A stretch of 64,000 bases of DNA, taken from contig NZ_JAJGSX010000028.1 of the NCBI RefSeq assembly GCF_021245725.1, forward strand, positions 1-64,000, in the 5' to 3' direction. The notes below the pieces were generated by a model. The model did not search any database, had not been told where the DNA came from, and saw nothing but the letters and a program-made list of their open reading frames with translations. Positions 14,316-22,644 of the stretch are shown here, piece after piece (the stretch's first letter is position 1; each line of letters opens with the position of its first letter). The DNA is from Pseudonocardia sp. TRM90224 (GTDB lineage: Bacteria; Actinomycetota; Actinomycetes; Mycobacteriales; Pseudonocardiaceae). The position numbers and the translations under genes were made by a program.

Positions 14316-16241
14316 CTACAGCCGGACGGGGTAGGCCGGCTCCGGGACGTCGGGCCGGATCCGCTCTTCGACGAAGATGCCGTGCCAGAGCAGGAAGATC
14401 AGCAGCGTCCAGATGCGTCGGCTGTGGTCGATCGGGCCCGCGCGGTGGGCGTCGAGCATCCGCTGCACGGCGGCGAGGTCGACGAGGTGGTCGGCCTGTG
14501 AGTCGCGGATCACATCGCGCGCCCACGCGTACATCTCGTCGCGCAGCCAGTGCCGGATCGGTACCGGGAAGCCGAGCTTGCGCCGGTTCAGCACGTGCGG
14601 CGGGACGATCCCGTCGAGCGCTCGGCGCAGCGCGTACTTCGTGGTCGGGGTGCCGGCTGTGTCCTTGCCGATCTTCTCCGAGAGCGGCAGCCGGGACGCC
14701 ACCGCGAACACCTCGGAGTCGAGGAACGGCACCCGCAGCTCCAGCGAGTTCGCCATCGTCACCTTGTCGGCCTTGACCAGGATGTCGCCGCGCAACCATG
14801 TGAAGAGGTCGACGTGCTGCATCCGGGAGACCGGGTCCCAGCCGACCGACTCGCGGTAGTGCCCCGCGGTGACGTCGGTGTGCGAGCGTCGCGGGTCGTA
14901 CTGGCGCAGCACGCCGGCGAGCTGGTCGTCGCGGAAGATCCGCGCGTTGCCGTAGTAGCGCTGCTCCAGCGGCAGTGCACCCCTGCGCAGCAGGTCCTTG
15001 CCGCGCATGCCCTCCGGCAGCCGCGTCGACGCCTTGCCCAGCAGCGCGCGCAGCACGCCGGGCACCTTCTCGAACGGCGCGAGCGAGAGCGGCTCGCGGT
15101 AGATCGTGTAGCCGCCGAACAGCTCGTCGGCGCCCTCGCCGGAGAGCACGACCTTGACGTGCTGGCGGGCCTCGCGCGCGATGAACCACAGCGGCACCAG
15201 CGCCGGGTCGGCGACCGGGTCGTCCAGGTACCAGACGATGAGCGGCAGCGCCTCCATCATCTCGTCGGGTTTGACGGTGCGCACGACGTGCCGCACGCCG
15301 ATCGCGGCGGCCGACTCGGCCGCGACGTCGACCTCCGAGTAGCCCTCGCGCTCGAAGCTGGAGGTGAACGTGATCAGGTTCGGGTTGTGCTCCTTGGCGA
15401 TCGCCGCGATCGCGGTGGAGTCGATGCCGCCCGAGAGGAACGCCCCGACGGTGACGTCGGCGCGCATGTGCTTGGCGACCGAGTCGCGCATCACGTCCGC
15501 GATCTGGCGGTGCACCTCGGGCCCGGTGGGGCCGCTCGAGCGCAGCACCGGGGTGAAGTAGCGCTCCTGGTCGACCTCGCCGCCGGGCCGCACGGTGACG
15601 TACGTGCCCGACTCGACCCTGCGGATCGAGTGGTGCATCGTCGCGGGCTCCGGCACGTACTGCAGGGTCAGGTAGTGCTGCAGCGCGACCGGGTCGAGGT
15701 CGGCGGACAGGTGCGGCAGCCCGACCGACGGCGCGATCTCCAGCAGGCACTTCTTCTCGCTGGAGAACGCGACCCCGCCCGGGCCGTTCATCATGAACAG
15801 CGGCTTGATGCCGAACGGGTCGCGCGCGCCGAACAGCACCCGCTCCTGGGCGTCCCAGATGAGGAACGCGAACATGCCGCGCAGCCGCTTGACGGCGTCG
15901 GGGCCCCACTGGTGGTAGGCGGCGAGGATCGCCTCGCCGTCGCCCTCGGTGGCGAAGGTCGCGCCCAGCTCGGCGAGCTCGGCCCGCAGCTCGAGGTAGT
16001 TGTAGATCTCGCCGTTGAAGACCATCGCGTAGCGGTCGTCGGCGTAGCGCATGGGCTGGTGCGAGTGCTCGATGTCGATGAAGGCGAGCCGGTTGAAGCC
16101 CAGCACGACGTCCTGGTCGTTCCAGGTGTCGCCTTCCTCGTCGGGGCCGCGGTGGCGCATGCACCGCGTCGCCGCCTGGATCGTGCTCGCTCGCGCGGGC
16201 GCGTCGGCCTCTGTCGTCAACAGTCCCAGGAGTCCGCACAC
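14316..16241 (-). CDS. asnB: Asparagine synthetase, glutamine-hydrolysing
   Basis: A 641-residue enzyme. The start is GTG followed by TGC, so removal of the initiator exposes the catalytic N-terminal cysteine of the class II glutaminase domain (CGLLGLLTTEAD). Further glutaminase motifs are RHRGPDEEG, NRLAFIDIEHSHQPM and FNGEIYNYLELR. The synthetase half has the PP-loop VGAFLSGGIDSTAIAAIA and SGEGADELFGGY. Length and order match Rv2201 AsnB of M. tuberculosis. The frame is open to about 16418, but that extension lacks the needed N-terminal Cys, so GTG 16241 is decisive. It is divergent from ctaC with a 164-bp shared promoter region. Confidence 0.96.
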   Translation of the reverse strand: MCGLLGLLTTEADAPARASTIQAATRCMRHRGPDEEGDTWNDQDVVLGFNRLAFIDIEHSHQPMRYADDRYAMVFNGEIYNYLELRAELAELGATFATEGDGEAILAAYHQWGPDAVKRLRGMFAFLIWDAQERVLFGARDPFGIKPLFMMNGPGGVAFSSEKKCLLEIAPSVGLPHLSADLDPVALQHYLTLQYVPEPATMHHSIRRVESGTYVTVRPGGEVDQERYFTPVLRSSGPTGPEVHRQIADVMRDSVAKHMRADVTVGAFLSGGIDSTAIAAIAKEHNPNLITFTSSFEREGYSEVDVAAESAAAIGVRHVVRTVKPDEMMEALPLIVWYLDDPVADPALVPLWFIAREARQHVKVVLSGEGADELFGGYTIYREPLSLAPFEKVPGVLRALLGKASTRLPEGMRGKDLLRRGALPLEQRYYGNARIFRDDQLAGVLRQYDPRRSHTDVTAGHYRESVGWDPVSRMQHVDLFTWLRGDILVKADKVTMANSLELRVPFLDSEVFAVASRLPLSEKIGKDTAGTPTTKYALRRALDGIVPPHVLNRRKLGFPVPIRHWLRDEMYAWARDVIRDSQADHLVDLAAVQRMLDAHRAGPIDHSRRIWTLLIFLLWHGIFVEERIRPDVPEPAYPVRL

Positions 16242-16405
16242 AACACCGAAGTATGCCGGCCGCGCGCGGCTCGCCGGGTGGCGCACCCGGCAGGTGCGGG
16301 GGCCACCTGCTCGGCTAGTCTCTACGCGAGGTCGAAGTCGGGGGCTCGAACGCGCCCTCGTAATCCTCTCAGTGCAGCTGGCGACGGGTAGGAAGGCGGC
16401 GGGCA

Positions 16406-17380
16406 GTGGTCCGAGCACAGCGCGGGGACGATCACCGCCGCGGTCGTGGGCGTATTGCGAAGCTGGCCGGCCTTGCCGTGCTTGTGCTCCCGCTCACCAC
16501 CGCGTGCGGGATCGAGGACGTCATCCGCTTCGGGTGGCCGAGCGGGATCACCCCGCAGGCCGAGTCGATGCGCACGCTGTGGACGTGGTCGGCCATCGCC
16601 GCGCTCGTCGTCGGTGCGATCACCTGGGGCGCGATGTTCTGGGCGGTCGTCTTCCACCGCAAGCGCAAGGGCAGCGACGACACGCCGCCGCGCCAGTTCC
16701 AGTACAACCTGCCGGTCGAGATCGTGTTCACGGTCGTCCCGACGATCATCGTGGCGGTGCTGTTCGGATACACGGTCGCGGTGCAGAACTACGTCGACAA
16801 GGACGAGCCGAACCCCGACCTGCGCGTGAACATCACCGCGTCGCAGTGGAACTGGAAGTTCGACTACCCGGGCAAGCCCGGCGCCGGCGGCAAGCCGGTC
16901 ACCACGATCGGCGATTCCGACACGATCCCGCTGCTGGTGCTGCCCACCGAGCAGCGCATCGAGTTCACCCAGCGCTCCGTCGACGTGATCCACAGCTTCT
17001 TCGTGCCGGAGTTCCTCTTCAAGCGCGACGTGTTCCCGATGCCCGAGGTCAACGACCAGGACAACGTCTGGCAGATCGACTCGATCGACCGCGAGGGCGC
17101 GTTCGTCGGGCGCTGCGCCGAGCTGTGTGGCAGCTACCACTCGATGATGAACTTCGAGGTCAGGGCGCTGCCGCTGCCGCTGTTCGAGAAGTGGGCCGCG
17201 CTGCGCGCCGAGAACAACCCCACGACGAACGAGCCCTACACCGCCGGGCAGGCGCTGCAGGCCCTGCAGGCGCAGGGCTGCGACCCGAAGCTGTGCGCGC
17301 CCGACGCGACGACCACGTACCCGTTCTCGACCGACCGCGTGAAGCGCTCGGCCACCCAGCCGGTTTCGACGGGGAACTGA
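16406..17380 (+). CDS. ctaC: Cytochrome c oxidase subunit II
   Basis: A 324-residue membrane lipoprotein subunit of the aa3 oxidase that receives electrons from the bc1-cc complex. A signal peptide ends in a lipobox (LPLTTACG, Cys34). Two transmembrane helices follow at about 58-80 and 105-127. The periplasmic cupredoxin domain carries the CuA site GRCAELCGSYHSMM, with Cys237, Cys241, His245 and Met248. The upstream ligand His is in DVIHSFFVPEF. The C-terminal extension with QAQGCDPKLC is typical of actinobacterial CtaC. It pairs with ctaF 10 bases downstream. Confidence 0.97.
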   Translation: MVRAQRGDDHRRGRGRIAKLAGLAVLVLPLTTACGIEDVIRFGWPSGITPQAESMRTLWTWSAIAALVVGAITWGAMFWAVVFHRKRKGSDDTPPRQFQYNLPVEIVFTVVPTIIVAVLFGYTVAVQNYVDKDEPNPDLRVNITASQWNWKFDYPGKPGAGGKPVTTIGDSDTIPLLVLPTEQRIEFTQRSVDVIHSFFVPEFLFKRDVFPMPEVNDQDNVWQIDSIDREGAFVGRCAELCGSYHSMMNFEVRALPLPLFEKWAALRAENNPTTNEPYTAGQALQALQAQGCDPKLCAPDATTTYPFSTDRVKRSATQPVSTGN

Positions 17381-17390
17381 GAGGCACGCG

Positions 17391-17789
17391 ATGAAGGTCG
17401 AATCCCGCATCTTCGAGATCGTGATGGCGTTCTTCTTCCTGTGCGCCATCGTCTACGTGATCCTCACCGGTGAGGCGGTCGGCACGGCGGGCCTGTTCCT
17501 GACCGGCGGGCTCGCGCTGATCATCGGCACGTACTTCCGGTTCGTCTCACGCCGGCTGGAGGAGCGTCCCGAGGACAACCCGCACGCCGAGGTGTCCGAC
17601 GGCGCCGGCGACGTCGGGTTCTTCTCGCCCGGTAGCTACTGGCCGATCACCGTGGCCGGGACGGCCGCGCTGATGGCGATCTCGCTCGCGTTCTGGTTCG
17701 TGTGGCTGATGGTCATCGCAGGGGTCGCGCTGCTGCTCGCCGTCGGCGGGCTCGTCTTCGAGTACCACATCCGCCCGGCCGACCACTGA
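17391..17789 (+). CDS. ctaF: Cytochrome c oxidase subunit IV (actinobacterial type)
   Basis: A 132-residue membrane protein with four hydrophobic segments in two hairpins: about residues 10-25, 32-48, 80-100 and 102-120. It begins MKVESRIFEIVMAFFFLCAIVYVI. This matches the small CtaF subunit of the actinobacterial aa3 oxidase (Rv2199c), which packs against subunits I and III. It is separated from ctaC by 10 bases with GAGAGGC before the ATG. In mycobacteria the qcrCAB-ctaE cluster lies nearby; here synteny stops immediately after this gene. Confidence 0.95.
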   Translation: MKVESRIFEIVMAFFFLCAIVYVILTGEAVGTAGLFLTGGLALIIGTYFRFVSRRLEERPEDNPHAEVSDGAGDVGFFSPGSYWPITVAGTAALMAISLAFWFVWLMVIAGVALLLAVGGLVFEYHIRPADH

Positions 17790-17842
17790 TCCTGAACTAA
17801 CTCCCGCCGCCCGGCCTCTAGCGCGGCCCGATCACCGCTGGT

Positions 17843-17865
17843 TCGATCAGCGCACGTCTGATCGA
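17843..17865. promoter_or_regulatory. Inverted repeat upstream of the NCS1 permease
   Basis: TCGATCAG at 17843-17850 is mirrored perfectly by CTGATCGA at 17858-17865 around 7 bases. The centre lies about 28 bases before the permease start codon and 65 bases after ctaF. It looks like a repressor operator; the cognate regulator is not apparent, although the FadR-type gene at 20.0 kb is the nearest candidate. Confidence 0.55.
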
Positions 17866-17881
17866 GAACGCGGAGGCGGCC

Positions 17882-19345
17882 ATGGCCGAGGTCGAGAAAC
17901 CAGCGGTGGGTGAGACGCGGTCCGGTGCTCTCTCGATCGAGAGCAACGGCATCAACGTCATCTCCGACGCCGAGCGCAAGGGGCGCCCGCGGCAGCTGTT
18001 CTGGCCGTGGTTCGGCGCGAACGTCTCGGTGTTCGGGCTGAGCTACGGCGCGTTCGCGCTGGGGTTCGGCATCTCGTTCTGGCAGGCGCTCGTCGCCGGC
18101 ATCGTCGGCATCGTCGTCTCGTTCCTGCTGTGCGGGTTCGTGGCACTTGCCGGCAAGCGCGGGTCGGCGCCGACGATGGTGCTCTCGCGCGCGGCGTTCG
18201 GGGTGCGTGGCAACAAGGTCCCGGCGCTGATCTCGTGGGTGCTGACGGTCGGCTGGGAGACCGTGCTGACGATCCTCGCGACGCTCGCCACGGCCACCGT
18301 CTTCGAGCGGTTGGGCTGGGGCGGCGGCACCGCGACGAAGGTCGTCGCGCTGCTGGTGGTCGCCGCGCTCGTCGTCGGGGCCGGCGTGCTTGGCTTCGAG
18401 ATGATCATGAAGCTGCAGACCGTGATCACGGTGATCACCGGGGTGCTGACGGTCGTCTACATCGTGCTCGCCGCGGGCCAGGCCGACTGGGCGACGGTGT
18501 CGGCGTTGCCGCCGGGCACGACGCAGCAGGTGATCGGGGCACTGGTGATGATGCTCACCGGCTTCGGCCTGGGCTGGGTCAACGCGGCCGCCGACTACTC
18601 GCGCTACCTGCCGCGCAGCTCGTCCGGTGCGGGCGTCGTGGGCTGGACGACGTTCGGCTCCGCGATCGCGCCGCTGCTGCTGTTCACCGTCGGCCTGCTG
18701 CTCGCCGGCTCGTCGCCCGAGCTGAGCAGCGCGATCTCCGCCGACCCGATCGGCGCGCTCGCCGCGGCGCTGCCCGTCTGGTTCCTGGTGCCGTTCGTGC
18801 TGGTCGCGGTGCTTGGGCTGGTCGGGGGAGCGGTGCTGGACATCTACTCGTCCGGGCTGGCGCTGCTGTCGCTCGGCCTGCGGATCCCGCGCTGGACCGC
18901 GGCCCTCGTCGACGGCGTGCTCATGGTGATCGGCACCGTCTACGTCGTGTTCGTCGCGCAGGACTTCCTGCCGCAGTTCCAGGGCTTCCTGATCACGCTG
19001 GGCGTGCCGGTCGCGGCGTGGTGCGGGGTGATGCTCGCCGACGTCGCGCTGCGCAGGCGCGACTACGACGAGGACGACCTGTACGACCGGAACGGCCGCT
19101 ACGGCGACGTGCAGGCGCTGCCGATCGTGGTGATCCTCGTCGCGACCGTGCTGGGCTGGGGGCTCGTCACCAACGGCGTGGAGTGGCTGTCGTGGCAGGG
19201 CTACCTGCTCGACTCTGTGGGCCTCGGCGGGCGCGAGGGCCCGTGGGCGTACGCGAACGTCGGGGTGCTGCTCGCGCTGGTGCTCGGCTTCGTCGTGACG
19301 CTGCTGACGGCGCCGGCGATCCGCCGCCAGGAGGAAGCGGCGTAA
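17882..19345 (+). CDS. NCS1-family purine/cytosine permease
   Basis: A 487-residue transporter with about twelve hydrophobic segments, of the nucleobase:cation symporter-1 family (cytosine, purine, hydantoin or thiamine precursor uptake). Evidence includes the N-terminal RQLFWPWFGANVSVFGLSYGAFALGFG, GKRGSAPTMVLSRAAFGVRGNKVPALISWVLTVGWE, the mid-protein NAAADYSRYLP motif, and LVGGAVLDIYSSGLALLSLGLRI. The ligand cannot be deduced. GGAGGC precedes the ATG closely. It stands alone after ctaF and converges on a DinB gene, with an inverted repeat upstream and a large palindrome downstream. Confidence 0.93.
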   Translation: MAEVEKPAVGETRSGALSIESNGINVISDAERKGRPRQLFWPWFGANVSVFGLSYGAFALGFGISFWQALVAGIVGIVVSFLLCGFVALAGKRGSAPTMVLSRAAFGVRGNKVPALISWVLTVGWETVLTILATLATATVFERLGWGGGTATKVVALLVVAALVVGAGVLGFEMIMKLQTVITVITGVLTVVYIVLAAGQADWATVSALPPGTTQQVIGALVMMLTGFGLGWVNAAADYSRYLPRSSSGAGVVGWTTFGSAIAPLLLFTVGLLLAGSSPELSSAISADPIGALAAALPVWFLVPFVLVAVLGLVGGAVLDIYSSGLALLSLGLRIPRWTAALVDGVLMVIGTVYVVFVAQDFLPQFQGFLITLGVPVAAWCGVMLADVALRRRDYDEDDLYDRNGRYGDVQALPIVVILVATVLGWGLVTNGVEWLSWQGYLLDSVGLGGREGPWAYANVGVLLALVLGFVVTLLTAPAIRRQEEAA

Positions 19346-19411
19346 CCGTCGACAACGACCTTCTGGCTGTTTGTTAGCGCTAACAACAGCCAAAACGTCG
19401 TTGTCGACGGT
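19345..19411. terminator. Long bidirectional palindrome between convergent genes
   Basis: Perfect 15-bp arms at 19345-19359 (ACCGTCGACAACGAC) and 19397-19411 flank a nested inner palindrome centred on the perfect 12-mer GTTAGCGCTAAC (19373-19384) with GGCTGTT/AACAGCC shoulders. It starts at the last base of the permease stop codon and ends 2 bases before the stop of the convergent DinB gene. No second copy is present in the window. Confidence 0.85.
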
Positions 19412-19412
19412 G

Positions 19413-19985
19413 TCAGCCCATGCTCTTCGCGCCGTCGATGGTCTCGCGGATGATGTCGGCGTGGCCGGCGTGCTGGGACGTCTCGGCGACGATGTGCAGG
19501 ATCGTGCGGCGCGCCGACCACCGCGCGCCCGGCTCGAACCACGGCGCCGTCGGCAGCGGGTGCTCGGAGTCGAGGTCGACCACGGCGACGATCTCGTCGG
19601 TGCGCCGCGCCACGTCGTCGTAGCGGGCGAGCAGGAACGCGAGCGTCTCGTGCGGCTGCACGACGAACCGCGGGTCGACGAACTCCGCTTCCGGGTCGGG
19701 CGTCCAGTCGGCGGCTGCGTCGGCGTCGGCGTCCTCCCACTCCGTGAAGCCACCGAACGTCTGCGGCCCGTCGAGCATGAACGCGGCCCACTGCTCCTCG
19801 GTGTCGGCGACGTGCTTGATCAGGCCGGTGAGCGTCAACGCGCTGACGCTGGGTGCCTGCAGGCCTTGATCATCGGTGAGGTCGCGGACGGTGTGGCGCA
19901 GGAAGCGCCGGTGCTTGCGCAGCGTCTCGAGCAGGTCGGTCCGCTCGCGGCTGAGCGTGGGGGTGCTGGTCTCGCTCGTTGACAT
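19413..19985 (-). CDS. DinB-superfamily protein (DUF664-like)
   Basis: A 190-residue four-helix-bundle protein of the DinB/mycothiol-dependent enzyme superfamily. Visible markers are ERTDLLETLRKHRRFLRHTVRDLTDDQ, LTGLIKHVADTEEQWAAFML and TILHIVAETSQHAGHADIIRETIDG. The histidines of LIKHV and QHAGHAD form the metal site in this family. Many actinobacterial members are thiol-dependent transferases using mycothiol, but the substrate is unknown. The ATG at 19985 follows the GntR-family gene by 53 bases on the same strand. Confidence 0.9.
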   Translation of the reverse strand: MSTSETSTPTLSRERTDLLETLRKHRRFLRHTVRDLTDDQGLQAPSVSALTLTGLIKHVADTEEQWAAFMLDGPQTFGGFTEWEDADADAAADWTPDPEAEFVDPRFVVQPHETLAFLLARYDDVARRTDEIVAVVDLDSEHPLPTAPWFEPGARWSARRTILHIVAETSQHAGHADIIRETIDGAKSMG

Positions 19986-20038
19986 GGCGTCTCGGCTTTC
20001 CGTGCGGTGGCTCGTGCGGCGAACACCATATGGGCTGG

Positions 20039-20767
20039 TCACCCCGCACGGTCGATCGCCCGGTGCACCGCGGCGGTCGTGATGGTGAAGTGCTCGCGCG
20101 CGACGGCAGCTGCGGTGTCGCCGTCGCCGGCGACGACCGCCTCGATGAGCGCTCGGTGCTGCGGTGCGACGGCGCGGAACGTCGACTCCTCGAACGGCTC
20201 GATCGGCAGCCCGACGTTGACCCGCGCGAGCAGTTCCCGGGAGAGCCGCGCGAGGTGCTGGTTGCGGGCTGCGCGGACGACGGCGTGGTGCAGGTCGTGG
20301 TCGGCGCGTCGCGCCGCGACGGCGTCGGCGGCCTGCTCGTAGGCCTCCAGCGCGGCCGTCATGGCGGTGACGTCCTCCGGTTGCCGCCGCTCGGCGGCCG
20401 TGCGCGCTATGAGTGACTCGACGAGGCAACGGGTGTCGGACAGCTCGACCAGCTCGTCGCGGCTCGGGGCGAGCGTGCGGCGCACGGCGTCGTCCGACAA
20501 CGCGCCCCAGCCGTCCTGGACGATCGCGCCGCCGTTGCGGCCACGGCGCGTGACGACGTAGCCGGCGGCGCGCAGCCGCCCGAGCGCCGCACGGAGGGTC
20601 TCGCGGCCGACGCCGAGCAGCGTCGCCAGCTCCCGCTCGGGCGGCAGCCGCTCGCCGGGGGAGAAGTCGCCGACCGCGATCGCGGTGACCAGGCGGTCGG
20701 TGACGGCGTCGACGCTGCGCCCGACCCGGACCGGCCCCAACCAGTCGGCCGGTTCGTGACCTGACAT
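20039..20767 (-). CDS. GntR-family regulator, FadR subfamily
   Basis: A 242-residue protein. The winged-helix domain spans residues about 20-85 (LVTAIAVGDFSPGERLPPERELATLLGVGRETLRAALGRLRAAGYV). A C-terminal FCD all-helical ligand domain contains the metal-binding pattern with DHDLHHAVVRAARNQHL and AREHFT near the end. FCD proteins usually sense small organic acids. It begins 33 bases after the end of the amidohydrolase/ABC operon on the same strand, so it may be the last gene of that transcript and add acid-responsive control to the LacI-controlled island. Confidence 0.9.
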   Translation of the reverse strand: MSGHEPADWLGPVRVGRSVDAVTDRLVTAIAVGDFSPGERLPPERELATLLGVGRETLRAALGRLRAAGYVVTRRGRNGGAIVQDGWGALSDDAVRRTLAPSRDELVELSDTRCLVESLIARTAAERRQPEDVTAMTAALEAYEQAADAVAARRADHDLHHAVVRAARNQHLARLSRELLARVNVGLPIEPFEESTFRAVAPQHRALIEAVVAGDGDTAAAVAREHFTITTAAVHRAIDRAG

Positions 20768-20800
20768 GTCCGGAGTGTCCCATGCGGGAGCATCCGCGGT

Positions 20801-21829
20801 TCACGTCTCGTCGTCGGTGGACAACCGCATGAGACGCAGGATGTTGTCGGAGTAGATGTCCGAACGCTCGGTGTCGGAGATCTCCAGCGCGTCGATCACC
20901 CGGATCGTCTCCCGGATGTACAGCGGCCCGCCCTCGGGATCAAAAGGGCAGTCCGTGCCGAAGACGACGTGACCCGCGCCGAAGAAGTCGAGGCCGCACC
21001 TCGTCCCGATGTCGGACCCGGAGAGCGATGTGTCGGCGTAGAACTGCCGGAAGTACTCGAGCAGCGGCTTCGGCAGCAGGTCGCGTTGCAGGCGCTGGTA
21101 GTCGTCGCCGGCGGTGCGTGAGCCGAGCTGGTCGCTCCATCCGAGCCCGATCCGGCCTTCCAGGTACGGGATCATGGCACCGAGGTGGTGCGTGATGATC
21201 TTGATGCTCGGATGCTGCTCGAGCAGCCCGGAGAACACCAGCCGCGCCATCGCGACGCTGGTCTCGTACGGCCAGCCCAGCGCCCACCAGATCTCGAACT
21301 TCGACGTGTCCTCGGTGGTGTAGTCCGCGAACGCGGCGCTCCTGGTCGGGTGCATCCAGATCGGCAGGTCCCGCCCGACCATCTCGTCGAAGATCGGCCG
21401 GAAGGACGGGTGGTCCAGAGGTACGCCGTTGACGTTCGTGAAGACCTGGACGCCGCGGGCCCCCAGGTCGTCGATGGCGGACGTCAGCTCGCGCATCGCG
21501 GCATCCGGGTCGTTCATGGGCAGGGCGGCGACGAACGCGGGGAACCTGTCGGGGTGCTTGTCGCACAGTTCGCGCATCGACTCGTTCGCCAGCCGGGCCA
21601 GCGCCGGTGCCTCGGCCGGTCCCGCGATCAGCTCGATCGGGGGCGAGGACAGGGTGAGGACCTGCTGGTAGTCGTCACCGAACTCGTCCATGATCGCGAG
21701 GCGGGCTTCGACGTCGTGCAGCGCGGGCAGCTCGAACCAGCGCTTGAGCGCCCGCTGGTCCAGGTCCATCTCGCGCATCCGCTCGAAGTACGGTGCGGGC
21801 AGGATGTGGCTGTAGGCGTCGATCTTCAC
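20801..21829 (-). CDS. ACMSD-like amidohydrolase (amidohydrolase 2 family)
   Basis: A 342-residue TIM-barrel enzyme of the amidohydrolase 2 family, which includes aminocarboxymuconate-semialdehyde and resorcylate decarboxylases. Motifs seen are WMHPTRS, IKIITHHLGAMIPYLEGRIG and VVFGTDCPFDPEGG, giving the later metal ligands and the catalytic Asp. Unlike classical members, the N-terminal HxH is KIDAYSHILP: the first histidine is tyrosine. This may mean a different metal geometry or a distinct subfamily. Its ATG overlaps the stop of the ABC permease by 4 bases, so it is translated with the importer and probably acts on the imported compound or a product of it. Confidence 0.9.
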   Translation of the reverse strand: MKIDAYSHILPAPYFERMREMDLDQRALKRWFELPALHDVEARLAIMDEFGDDYQQVLTLSSPPIELIAGPAEAPALARLANESMRELCDKHPDRFPAFVAALPMNDPDAAMRELTSAIDDLGARGVQVFTNVNGVPLDHPSFRPIFDEMVGRDLPIWMHPTRSAAFADYTTEDTSKFEIWWALGWPYETSVAMARLVFSGLLEQHPSIKIITHHLGAMIPYLEGRIGLGWSDQLGSRTAGDDYQRLQRDLLPKPLLEYFRQFYADTSLSGSDIGTRCGLDFFGAGHVVFGTDCPFDPEGGPLYIRETIRVIDALEISDTERSDIYSDNILRLMRLSTDDET

Positions 21830-22644
21830 GGGTTTCCTCTCGAAGTGCTCGGAACCCAGCCGGTGATCTTCCGATCCACGAGCTGGACCAGTGCCACGGC
21901 GCTGAGCGCGACCGCGATGATGATCAGGAGCACGGCGAGCACGCTCGCGCCGTCGAAGCGCCCGCTCGCCTCGGTGACGACGTGGCCCAGGCCGACGACG
22001 GCGATGAACATCTCACCGTTGATCATTCCGGCCACGGCGCGCCCGACACCGAGCCGGACGCCGGCCATGATCATCGGCGCGGCCGCCGGAAGCATGACGC
22101 TCACCAGCAGCTGCCTCTCGCTCGCGCCGTACGAGCGCGCCATCTCCACCAGCTGCGCGGGCACCGCCTGGATCGCGGACGCGGTGTTGATGATGATCAC
22201 GAACATCGCGTACATGACCACCACCGCGACGATCGAGCCGCGACCCGCGCCGAGCAGGGAGAAGAAGATCGGCGCGAACACCAGCGACGGAGCGGTGAGC
22301 AAGGCGTAGACGTACACGCCGAGCGCGGCTTCGACGCGACGGTAGCGCCCCATCGCGACGCCGGTGACCAGCCCGACCCCGAGCGAGACGGCGATGCCGA
22401 GCGCGAGGTTCACCAGGCTGTCGCCGAGGCTGGGCAGGATCAGCCCGTCGGACACCATCTTCGACAGCCGCGTCAGCACCGTGCTCAGCGGCGGGAAGAA
22501 CGGCACGCCGGCCAGCAGGCCGACCACCTCCCAGACCGCGGCTCCGGCCAGGAGGCTGAGCGGCGCGACGGGCATGCGTCGCCAGTCCGGACGCCTGCGC
22601 CGCGGCACCGTCCCGGTGCCGGAACGCTCGGTGAGCGCGATCAT
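21826..22644 (-). CDS. ABC transporter permease, nitrate/taurine/sulfonate type
   Basis: A 272-residue inner-membrane permease with six predicted helices and the binding-protein-dependent (EAA loop) motif MARSYGASERQLLVSVMLPAAAPMIMAGVRLG. This is typical of SsuC/TauC-like importers. It is the second permease of the operon; the partner at 23432-24292 is paralogous (EMARSFGATERQIWTRVLLPG). Two different permeases suggest a heterodimeric channel, less common for this family, where one permease usually forms a homodimer. Stop and start codons overlap its neighbours by 4 bases on both sides. Confidence 0.93.
   Translation of the reverse strand: MIALTERSGTGTVPRRRRPDWRRMPVAPLSLLAGAAVWEVVGLLAGVPFFPPLSTVLTRLSKMVSDGLILPSLGDSLVNLALGIAVSLGVGLVTGVAMGRYRRVEAALGVYVYALLTAPSLVFAPIFFSLLGAGRGSIVAVVVMYAMFVIIINTASAIQAVPAQLVEMARSYGASERQLLVSVMLPAAAPMIMAGVRLGVGRAVAGMINGEMFIAVVGLGHVVTEASGRFDGASVLAVLLIIIAVALSAVALVQLVDRKITGWVPSTSRGNP

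Noticed and set aside
14266..16239. Open minus-strand frame continuing upstream of the GNAT gene for about 650 codons
   Set aside because: It is Arg/Pro/Ala-rich out-of-frame reading of asnB, which is clearly coding in its own frame; the GNAT start is ATG 14265.
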